Notes under the pieces: model-generated | Told to the model about the DNA's origin: nothing | The model's database searches: none | The model's input: the letters and a program-made list of their open reading frames with translations, nothing else | Shown: positions 1 to 6,210 of the stretch, one piece after another | How positions within the stretch are numbered: the stretch's first letter is position 1 | How the letters are laid out: each line of letters starts with the position of its first letter | Translations under genes and position numbers: made by a program | From: Euryarchaeota archaeon UBA39 | Lineage (GTDB): Archaea > Thermoplasmatota > Poseidoniia > Poseidoniales > Thalassarchaeaceae | Direction: 5' to 3' | Assembly (NCBI GenBank): GCA_002503045.1 | Contig: DAQW01000021.1 | Coordinates: 1 to 9,562 of the forward strand | DNA length: 9,562 nt

Positions 1-1
1 T

Positions 2-592
2 GTATCGCCACCTGGTGGAGATATATCAGAACCAGTTAGTCAGGGGACCCTTCGAATTGTGAAGGTTTTCTGGGGTCTTGATGCCGGTTTAGCAAGACAA
101 AGGCACTTCCCTGCGATTAACTGGCTAAATTCTTATTCATTGTACCCTCAGAGTCTAAATCAATGGTTCAGGGATAATATTGCTAGCGATTTCCCTGAAG
201 TTAGAACAGAAATCAGTGCACTTCTCAAGGTAGAAGCAGAATTACAAGAGATTGTTCAACTAGTAGGTTCAGATGCTTTACCTATGGATCAGCAACTGAC
301 TCTTGAGGTAGCACGTATGATTCGTGTATACTTCCTTCAGCAGAATGGATTCGATCCTGTCGATGCATACAGTGGAGTTGAACAGCAGTATGCAATGGCA
401 CGTGCAATTCTCACTTTCCAAGAAGAAGCAAAGAAAGCTATGGCTGCAGGAGCAGTTCTAGAAGATGTTGTGAATGTTCCAGCACGTATCGAATTGATGC
501 GTGCTAGATTCGCAGAAGGATACCTTGAGAAGATTGAGGGATTAGTTGAAGAAATGGTGAGCCAGATCGGCAATTCCGTGGAGGCCCAGTAG
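2..592 (+). CDS. atpA: A-type ATP synthase catalytic subunit A, C-terminal part (5' end outside window)
   Basis: This is the C-terminal 196 residues of the catalytic A subunit of the archaeal A1Ao ATP synthase, which makes or hydrolyses ATP in the membrane-attached A1 head. The frame is open from base 2 and ends in TAG at 590-592. The family-typical stretch SPPGGDISEPVSQGTLRIV is followed by KVFWGLD and RHFPAINWL-SYSLY, which is close to invariant in V/A-type A subunits. A full subunit is usually about 580-590 residues, so roughly two thirds, including the Walker A loop, lies upstream. The internal GTG at 59 is a Val codon inside the conserved LRIVKVFW block, not a start. The rest is the helical C-terminal domain, rich in Glu and Ala. 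atpB follows after 13 nt, as in other archaeal operons. Nothing looks truncated apart from the window edge. Confidence 0.97.
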   Translation, partial: VSPPGGDISEPVSQGTLRIVKVFWGLDAGLARQRHFPAINWLNSYSLYPQSLNQWFRDNIASDFPEVRTEISALLKVEAELQEIVQLVGSDALPMDQQLTLEVARMIRVYFLQQNGFDPVDAYSGVEQQYAMARAILTFQEEAKKAMAAGAVLEDVVNVPARIELMRARFAEGYLEKIEGLVEEMVSQIGNSVEAQ

Positions 593-598
593 GGAGGG
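593..598 (+). promoter_or_regulatory. Shine-Dalgarno of atpB
   Basis: GGAGGG lies 7 nt before the ATG at 606 and begins immediately after the atpA stop. It fixes the atpB start at 606. An ATG overlapping the end of this site, at 599, opens only five codons and is not used. Confidence 0.8.
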
Positions 599-605
599 AT
601 GAAAA

Positions 606-1988
606 ATGACAAGTAAAGAATACAAGACAATTACTGACATTAAGGGGCCTTTGGTGTTCCTAGAAAAGACTGAACCTGTAGCTTATGGTGAGATTGTAAC
701 AATTCGACTTTCTGACGGTTCCACAAAGAACGGTCAAGTTCTTGACACATCTGACGACATGGTTGTCGTTCAGGTGTTTGAGGGTACAGAGGGCATTGAT
801 CGCAGAGCAGGTGTAAAATTCCTCGGCGACGTATTCAAATTGCCTGTTAGCAAAGGTCTAGTTGGTAGGATTTTAGATGGAGCAGGTAGGCCAAGAGACG
901 GTGGTCCAGATATTGTTGCAGATGAGAAAGCAGACATTATCGGTGCAGCAATCAACCCTTATTCACGCCAATCTCCTCATGATTTTATTCAGACAGGAGT
1001 TAGCGCAATTGATTGTTGTACTACTCTAGTTAGAGGACAGAAACTTCCAATCTTCAGTGCATCAGGACTTCCGCACAATGATATTGCTTTACAGATTGCT
1101 CGTCAAGCAAAATTGAAGGACAGCGATGAGGAATTCATCGTGGTGTTCTGTGCAATGGGAATTACTGCAGAGGAATACAATTTCTTCCGTGCAGATTTGG
1201 AACGAACTGGGGCTCTAGAAAATGCGGCTTTGTTCGTTAATCTTGCTGACGATCCAGCAGTTGAACGTTTGATTACTCCTCGTCTTGCTTTGACTGCGGC
1301 TGAATATCTTGCGTTTGAACACGATTACCACGTACTGGTTATTTACACAGATATGACAAATTATTGTGATTCTCTTCGTCAGATTGGTGCAGCCCGTGAA
1401 GAAGTACCTGGCCGTCGAGGTTATCCTGGGTACATGTATACTGACTTAGCAATGCTTTACGAGCGTGCAGGAATTGTGAAAGGTAAGAAGGGAAGTATTA
1501 CTCAATTCCCTATCTTGACTATGCCTGGTGATGATATCACCCATCCAATACCTGATCTTTCGGGTTATATCACTGAAGGTCAAATTGTAATTTCTCGTGA
1601 ATTACATCAAGCTGGAATTTATCCTCCAATCAACGTTTTGCCATCTTTATCTCGACTGATGGGTGGTTGTATTGGTGAAGAAACCACACGAGATGATCAC
1701 AAGAAAATCAGTGATCAGATGTATGCAGCATATGCCCAAGGTCGTGAACTTCGTGGACTTGTAGCGATTGTTGGAGAAGATGCATTAAATGAGAGAGATT
1801 TACAATATCTCAAGTTTTCAGATATCTTTGAAGATAAATTCGTCAGACAAGGACGTGATGAAGATCGAACTATCGATGGTACACTTGATCTTTGTTGGGA
1901 ACTATTAGCTAATATTGACACAAAGTATCTCGAAAGATTGGATGATGAACTTATTTCCAAGTATCACCCTACTGAAAAGAAGCAATGA
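606..1988 (+). CDS. atpB: A-type ATP synthase non-catalytic subunit B
   Basis: This is a complete 460-residue B subunit, which alternates with the A subunit in the A3B3 hexamer of the A1 head and carries the non-catalytic nucleotide sites. The N-terminal beta-barrel opens with EYKTITDIKGPLVFLEK, typical of the family. The nucleotide-binding core contains GVSAIDCCTTLVRGQKLPIF followed by SGLPHNDIALQIARQ. As expected for B subunits, no Walker A P-loop is present. The ATPase alpha/beta signature is seen at residues 340-349 (PPINVLPSLS, PROSITE PS00152 pattern), followed by RLM. The acidic C-terminal helical domain ends near residue 460, the usual family length. The gene sits 13 nt after atpA and 35 nt before atpD, so it is co-transcribed. 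I see no odd features. Confidence 0.98.
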   Translation: MTSKEYKTITDIKGPLVFLEKTEPVAYGEIVTIRLSDGSTKNGQVLDTSDDMVVVQVFEGTEGIDRRAGVKFLGDVFKLPVSKGLVGRILDGAGRPRDGGPDIVADEKADIIGAAINPYSRQSPHDFIQTGVSAIDCCTTLVRGQKLPIFSASGLPHNDIALQIARQAKLKDSDEEFIVVFCAMGITAEEYNFFRADLERTGALENAALFVNLADDPAVERLITPRLALTAAEYLAFEHDYHVLVIYTDMTNYCDSLRQIGAAREEVPGRRGYPGYMYTDLAMLYERAGIVKGKKGSITQFPILTMPGDDITHPIPDLSGYITEGQIVISRELHQAGIYPPINVLPSLSRLMGGCIGEETTRDDHKKISDQMYAAYAQGRELRGLVAIVGEDALNERDLQYLKFSDIFEDKFVRQGRDEDRTIDGTLDLCWELLANIDTKYLERLDDELISKYHPTEKKQ

Positions 1989-2010
1989 ATTGATTGAAGG
2001 AATAATGGAA

Positions 2011-2017
2011 GAGGTGA
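2011..2017 (+). promoter_or_regulatory. Shine-Dalgarno that sets the atpD start
   Basis: GAGGTGA is centred about 9 nt before the ATG at 2024. This spacing supports ATG 2024 and argues against the in-frame TTG at 2018, which would directly touch the site. Confidence 0.7.
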
Positions 2018-2023
2018 TTGATC

Positions 2024-2641
2024 ATGGCGTTAGATATCAAGCCTACGCGCAGTGAACTCATCAACTTGAAACGTCGAATCAAACAGACTCAGAACGGTTA
2101 CAAGCTTTTGAAGATGAAAAGAGATGGTTTATTTCATGAATTCAGAACTCTACTTTCTGAGATGATTTCTGCTCGTGAAGAACTGGTTCAAACATTTAGA
2201 GAAGCAAAACAAGGTATTGATTTGGCTAGTGCTATTGAAGGTGGACTTGAGGTTCAGAGTGCAGCAATTGCAATTTCCAATCATCCAGAGGTAATGGTCG
2301 AGAGACGGAATATTATGGGGGTTGTTGTACCTAGTGTGTCTGGTGAAAACCTTTCTTCGTCAATGGATGAAAGAGGCATGGGGTTGGTGGGTGGTTCCCC
2401 ATATATTGATGAAGCCGCAGATGGATATTCTGCTTTAATTGAGAAGATTGTCAAGGCTTCGGAAATGGAGGCTACTCTAAAGCGACTTCTAGAAGAGATT
2501 GAGGCTACAAAGAGAAGAGTCAATGCTTTGGAATTCGTTGTAATTCCACAAATGGAAGAAGCAAAATCATTCATTCAACTTAGGTTAGAAGAAATGGAAA
2601 GAGAAGAGACGTTTAGGCTTAAGCGATTTAAGAATAAGTGA
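2024..2641 (+). CDS. atpD: A-type ATP synthase central-stalk subunit D
   Basis: This is a 205-residue subunit D, the coiled-coil rotor shaft that turns inside the A3B3 hexamer and passes torque between the membrane ring and the catalytic sites. The N-terminal helix carries PTRSELINLKRRIKQTQNGYKLL, followed by KRDGLFHEF. The C-terminal helix carries TKRRVNALEFVVIPQMEEAK, then the charged RLEEMEREETFRLKRFK. These two long helices form the antiparallel coiled coil of the V-type D family. The middle (about residues 85-145) is the less conserved globular part. I chose ATG 2024, not TTG 2018, because of the Shine-Dalgarno at 2011-2017 and because family members begin close to this Met. Length is normal. 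It is the last gene of the A-B-D block; no subunit G-like gene follows. Confidence 0.96.
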   Translation: MALDIKPTRSELINLKRRIKQTQNGYKLLKMKRDGLFHEFRTLLSEMISAREELVQTFREAKQGIDLASAIEGGLEVQSAAIAISNHPEVMVERRNIMGVVVPSVSGENLSSSMDERGMGLVGGSPYIDEAADGYSALIEKIVKASEMEATLKRLLEEIEATKRRVNALEFVVIPQMEEAKSFIQLRLEEMEREETFRLKRFKNK

Positions 2642-2656
2642 TTTTTCTTTATTTCT
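2642..2656 (+). terminator. Probable T-tract terminator of the ATP synthase operon
   Basis: Twelve of 15 bases are T, starting right after the atpD stop codon. Archaeal RNA polymerase commonly terminates on such oligo-T runs without a hairpin, and I see no stem just upstream. The next gene appears to have its own promoter, which fits termination here. Confidence 0.5.
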
Positions 2657-2688
2657 GCACTGAATATTCTAATCCAAGTAACATAAAT

Positions 2689-2696
2689 GACATATC
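2689..2696 (+). promoter_or_regulatory. Weak TATA box for the M50-like membrane protein gene
   Basis: The bases GACATATC are centred 26-27 nt upstream of the GTG at 2719, the same spacing as the much clearer TATA box of the lipoprotein gene at 6181-6188. This would give a leaderless mRNA starting at or near the GTG. The match to the archaeal TATA consensus is poor. An alternative ACATAAAT at 2681-2688 would give a leader of roughly 8 nt. Confidence 0.35.
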
Positions 2697-2708
2697 CAAC
2701 TAGTTGGA
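2695..2708. promoter_or_regulatory. Perfect 14-nt palindrome, candidate operator
   Basis: TCCAACTAGTTGGA is identical to its own reverse complement, with no spacer. It lies between the putative TATA box and the GTG start at 2719, about -24 to -11 from a leaderless start. A dimeric helix-turn-helix repressor bound there would block polymerase. No protein is known to bind it. It could also be chance, or a short hairpin if transcription starts further upstream. Confidence 0.4.
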
Positions 2709-2718
2709 CGGTTAACTG

Positions 2719-5217
2719 GTGACAGTGTTGAGCGAACCAGAGGTGCCGGCACTTCCATTGGAAAGAAAGGCTTGGTCTCAACGTGATTTCCTCGAGCAAT
2801 TAACAGCAGAACATTTTGTTGTTATTTCAGAAATTAATGAGGCACGTTATGGCTATGCATGGATGGTAGATGCAGTTGGAGACAATGTAGATTCTTGCCT
2901 TGACGATTTATGTTCAAAATTGTTACCATTGGGTTGGATTCCGAATCTTGAAGATGATGAACCATATATTTTGGAGATTTCACCTATTCGTGTCAGAAAT
3001 GCTGTAATCAAAAATAGCACGCAGATTTTTTTGTGGTTTCTTTCGTTTGTGTTTCTTTCAATTATCGGTGCAGGTTGGCTTGGAAGAGTAAATTCATCTA
3101 TTGATTCCACTTCTTTTGAGGCGTTTCAAATAGGTGCACTGTATTATGCCGTTCCAATTATTGCGACCATTGCTTTGGCCAGTTTCATTAGAAGATCTGT
3201 GGCAAAATCCCATGGTGTCAAAGTTGATCATTTGTTGCCCCTCAGTATCCCATTTCCTATTACTGGATTAAGCCCGATTTGGCCATTTGGACTTATTGGA
3301 ATCCTTCAACTTCGTAGAATAGACGAAATACAGTTTCCTAATCGAATAAGTTTAGCCCAGGTGTCACTGGTTTTACCATTTACATTGATTTTTTCTGGAA
3401 TTGGATTTGCATTGGCAGGATTACACCTTACTCCGACAAACCCGATTACAATTGAGGAAGTTCCATTTGTTTTAGATTTGAATTGGTTTACTGATTTGAT
3501 GGGTTCATTGTTAATTGGGGACTCTATATTTTTCAGGGCCCAATGGGCATCTCCTATGTTATTAGCTGGCCATGGGATGACGATTGTTGGCTTTATTCTG
3601 TTACTGCCAATTCCTAACTTTCCGGGTGATCATCTCTACACTGCTATTAGAGGTGCAGCCAAGTGGGCAACAGAAACATCAGAGCAAGCGCAACTTCTCC
3701 TCTTCACAGTCGTTATTGCGCTTCTGGTAAATTTACAGGGTCAATATTGGCTGTGGATTGCTATAGGGAGTTTAGCAATTTGGCGTCGCTTCCAAGGAGA
3801 TTCAATTCCTATTCCTCTTGTAATTAATGATACAGATGATGCAAATGACTCTATGCCCTCTTGGATTCTACCCGTAGCAGCAGTAATGTTGATTATTGCT
3901 TTACCTACTTATGATGTGAATTATTCAATTGACGATTGGGACCATGATTTAGATATTGAAGAATGGATCGAAAATCATGATATCTTAATCGGAAATAATT
4001 CTACATTAGAGTTTCCTTTAGTTCCCAAAGGAGTCTTAGATAGTTCAGGAAGTATTCATGTTTCACCGACCGGTGTTATTGAAGGATGGATTATCGAAAT
4101 AAAATGTCCCGGAGAAGATGATTTTTCAGGTTTAGATTGTAATTATTCAGATATTTCCCAAAGATCCCCTGGTGAATTGTCGATAAAAATGGAACCACCT
4201 TCCGATACGATAACTGGAATTATAAAATTGAATTTTTATTTGCACAGTTCATCATCTGGGTCGACATTTCATCACCAAACTACTGTAAATGTAGGGGGCT
4301 CAGTACGGATATTAAGTGAAGGTTGGTTTTCTAATGAGGGCAATCATTGTGTGGAGATGGTAGTTGGTCTGGAATCATTGCCTGCAAACATAACTTTGGA
4401 TAATCACATGTGGAGTATTGTTGGGGGAGAAACTCACTCTGTAGAGAACCCAATGAACATTACACTTGAATCACCCGAATTAGTTTGTGTTGAGCCGATG
4501 GAAGGTGCAATTCAACTGGCTGATAAGTCGTTAGATGGTGGAATAAATGGCCCTGTAATCACATACCAATCTGATGATGGTTCTTCTTTTTCATTGATTG
4601 CTAGATTAATGGATGTAAACAGGTCTGCAATTTCTTTGTTAGATGGATTTGAATTTACTTCTTCAAGTCCATTTGATGCAGATGCTCTAGGATGGCATGA
4701 GAATAAATCAAGTCCCTGTCCGGAATTTGTCACAGTTGAATTAACTCAAAACGGAAATCATACTTTCGATGAAAATTACAATGGTTCTCAAATCATTCAT
4801 ATTTCAGAAGATACCATGAATGGTAGAATATTTGTCCCTAATCATGGTATTTTGACAACATGCAAAGAATCAGTCCGAACTAACTATGAAATGAGGGGCG
4901 GACCCTCTATCCTAGTGAATGGGGAGATGATGATTTTAGATTCAAATATTGGTGATGAATTGATCAATCTATCAAATGTGGGCTCGGAATCAATATCATT
5001 GATTCCAGTTATTCATTCTTCTATTTCGTTGGATTCAGTTTGGAATATTTCGTTCCCCTCTGAAATCGAGGCAAACAGTTCATTTTCATTTGATTCAACT
5101 CGTGTGAATATTACAGATGGATTTACTGCTATTTGGTTCGAGTCATCATCAATCGGACTTGAAATACATCTAGCAGCTATGTGTTACTCTGGATTTGAAT
5201 GTAGTTTGGGTGATTAA
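2719..5217 (+). CDS. M50 (site-2 protease / EGY-like) membrane protein lacking zinc motifs, with a long extracytoplasmic C-terminal region
   Basis: This 832-residue protein has three parts. Residues 18-92 form a small soluble domain like the one preceding many archaeal and plant EGY-type M50 proteases. Residues 100-398 are membrane-embedded, with likely helices at about 102-122, 134-157, 215-237, 277-301, 325-359 and 381-398. They follow the M50 layout: HGVKV at 165-169 sits where that sequence follows HExxH in active enzymes, then a PFP segment, RRIDEIQFPNR, and ASPMLLAGHG...LLLPIPNFPGDHL at 277-306. The HExxH slot reads ASFIR (154-158) and the Asp of the second motif (LPIPQLDGGH-like) is Pro302, so protease activity is unlikely. 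Residues 400-832 are probably extracytoplasmic, with eight Cys (463, 474, 544, 590, 667, 715, 822, 828) and many N-x-S/T sequons; no known domain is recognised. The GTG at 2719 is preferred for a leaderless message, but TTG 2728 is possible because GGTGA precedes it by 5 nt. The role is unknown: a substrate-binding or regulatory pseudoprotease is an inference. Confidence 0.75.
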   Translation: MTVLSEPEVPALPLERKAWSQRDFLEQLTAEHFVVISEINEARYGYAWMVDAVGDNVDSCLDDLCSKLLPLGWIPNLEDDEPYILEISPIRVRNAVIKNSTQIFLWFLSFVFLSIIGAGWLGRVNSSIDSTSFEAFQIGALYYAVPIIATIALASFIRRSVAKSHGVKVDHLLPLSIPFPITGLSPIWPFGLIGILQLRRIDEIQFPNRISLAQVSLVLPFTLIFSGIGFALAGLHLTPTNPITIEEVPFVLDLNWFTDLMGSLLIGDSIFFRAQWASPMLLAGHGMTIVGFILLLPIPNFPGDHLYTAIRGAAKWATETSEQAQLLLFTVVIALLVNLQGQYWLWIAIGSLAIWRRFQGDSIPIPLVINDTDDANDSMPSWILPVAAVMLIIALPTYDVNYSIDDWDHDLDIEEWIENHDILIGNNSTLEFPLVPKGVLDSSGSIHVSPTGVIEGWIIEIKCPGEDDFSGLDCNYSDISQRSPGELSIKMEPPSDTITGIIKLNFYLHSSSSGSTFHHQTTVNVGGSVRILSEGWFSNEGNHCVEMVVGLESLPANITLDNHMWSIVGGETHSVENPMNITLESPELVCVEPMEGAIQLADKSLDGGINGPVITYQSDDGSSFSLIARLMDVNRSAISLLDGFEFTSSSPFDADALGWHENKSSPCPEFVTVELTQNGNHTFDENYNGSQIIHISEDTMNGRIFVPNHGILTTCKESVRTNYEMRGGPSILVNGEMMILDSNIGDELINLSNVGSESISLIPVIHSSISLDSVWNISFPSEIEANSSFSFDSTRVNITDGFTAIWFESSSIGLEIHLAAMCYSGFECSLGD
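5208..5213 (+). promoter_or_regulatory. Shine-Dalgarno of panE inside the preceding gene
   Basis: GGGTGA lies within the last codons of the upstream gene and 4 nt before the TTG at 5218. It supports initiation at this unusual codon and suggests coupling of translation between the two genes. Confidence 0.6.
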
Positions 5218-6135
5218 TTGCGGCTAGGTATTTTTGGTACTGGTGCAATTGGTAGTTTACTTACTTACAAGTTAGCAAAATCGGGACATTCGCCTTTCAT
5301 CTATTCTCGAGGTGAGTCATTATCGACTCTTCAAGAGAGAGGAATAATTGTACATTCTATGGATTCATTTGATGTGTTAACTCCGTTGGAATATTCAATT
5401 CTGGAATCACAACAAATATTGGATGTTGCAATTATTTGCTGTAAACAAAATTCAGTATCTGAATTAGCAATTATAGCGGAGAAACATTTGGCCAGTGATG
5501 GTTTTATCCTTGCAATTCAGAATGGACTAGGTCACTTAGATCGCATTGCATCAATTGTAGGGAAAGGCAGGACATTTGGCGCATGCATTACCCATGGTTC
5601 AAACCGTATTGGTCCTGTTGAAATTAGGCTTGGAGGAGAAGGCAGAATTGTCCTGGGTCCCTTTGATGAAGAAAAACTGGCAATTCGCTCTGGCCTTTAT
5701 GAAAAAGTAATAGAAATATTCGATGTTGCAAATCTTTTACCTGTTCCCGTTTCTGATATTTCACCATCAATTTGGGAGAAATTACTACTTAATTTAGCCA
5801 TTAATCCAATTTCTGCAATTTGTGGAGTACGTAATGGGTCTCTACTTACTTCTCCTCTCAATCAACTAGCAATTGCTGTAATGATGGAAGGTGCAATGGT
5901 GGCTGAATTCGAAGGGATTGATATTGATTTTGAGAATTTAGAGAATTCTTTGAATGAAGTATTGACCTCTACTGCTGAGAACAGATGTAGTATGTTACAA
6001 GATGTCATGCAAGGGGTTCCTACTGAAGTAGATTGGATTTGCGGGGCCATCGTAGAAAGAGCAGAGTTACATGGTATTCCTGTACCTAGAACTCAGACAC
6101 TTTGGGATTTAGTTCGGGGTCTTTCAATAAATTAG
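5218..6135 (+). CDS. panE: 2-dehydropantoate 2-reductase (ketopantoate reductase, ApbA/PanE family)
   Basis: The product should reduce 2-dehydropantoate to pantoate with NADPH in the cytoplasm, a step toward coenzyme A. In archaea, pantoate then goes to pantoate kinase and phosphopantothenate synthetase. At 305 residues it has the usual length. The N-terminal Rossmann motif GIFGTGAIG begins at residue 4. The QNGLGHLDRIASIVGKG segment and the THGSNRIGPVEIRLGGEGR segment are typical of the family. The C-terminal helical domain contains SIWEKLLLNLAINPISAI, placing the family's catalytic Lys at K188 with N192 and N196, and SMLQDVMQGVPTEVDWICG with the substrate-binding Glu at E270. The TTG start directly abuts the TAA of the upstream gene and has a Shine-Dalgarno at 5208-5213; the next residues (RLGIFG) begin the first beta strand, so no other start fits. 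Some ApbA-family members reduce other 2-oxoacids, so substrate specificity is not certain. Confidence 0.9.
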   Translation: MRLGIFGTGAIGSLLTYKLAKSGHSPFIYSRGESLSTLQERGIIVHSMDSFDVLTPLEYSILESQQILDVAIICCKQNSVSELAIIAEKHLASDGFILAIQNGLGHLDRIASIVGKGRTFGACITHGSNRIGPVEIRLGGEGRIVLGPFDEEKLAIRSGLYEKVIEIFDVANLLPVPVSDISPSIWEKLLLNLAINPISAICGVRNGSLLTSPLNQLAIAVMMEGAMVAEFEGIDIDFENLENSLNEVLTSTAENRCSMLQDVMQGVPTEVDWICGAIVERAELHGIPVPRTQTLWDLVRGLSIN

Positions 6136-6153
6136 AAAATATATCTTGAAACC

Positions 6154-6166
6154 TTTCTTTGTTCCA
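6154..6166 (+). terminator. Weak T-rich tract after panE
   Basis: A pyrimidine-rich run (CTTTCTTTGTTC region) begins about 18 nt after the panE stop and lies upstream of the next promoter. It could terminate the two-gene transcript. It is weaker than the tract after atpD and no hairpin is apparent. Confidence 0.25.
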
Positions 6167-6180
6167 ATTCGTCATGCACA

Positions 6181-6188
6181 TTATATAC
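6181..6188 (+). promoter_or_regulatory. Archaeal TATA box of the lipoprotein gene (leaderless)
   Basis: TTATATAC is a good archaeal TATA element centred 26-27 nt upstream of the ATG at 6211. That is the normal distance from TATA to transcription start, and there is no Shine-Dalgarno between them, so the mRNA probably begins at the A of the ATG. Confidence 0.65.
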
Positions 6189-6210
6189 CTTATTTTTATC
6201 CAAAGTAATT

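Noticed and set aside
59..61. GTG as a start codon for a separate 177-residue gene
   Set aside because: The frame is open to the window edge and the preceding codons encode the conserved A-subunit block SPPGGD-x-SEPV, so this is an internal Val.
2018..2023. In-frame TTG start giving atpD two extra residues
   Set aside because: The Shine-Dalgarno at 2011-2017 touches this codon but is well spaced for ATG 2024, which also matches the usual family N-terminus.
2711..2716. Second palindrome GTTAAC next to the 14-nt palindrome
   Set aside because: Six-base palindromes are common by chance, and this one does not align as a half-site of the larger element.
4512..4733. Minus-strand 73-codon frame opposite the outer region of the M50-like gene
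   Set aside because: It is an ordinary shadow frame in AT-rich coding DNA, without a promoter, ribosome site or recognisable sequence.
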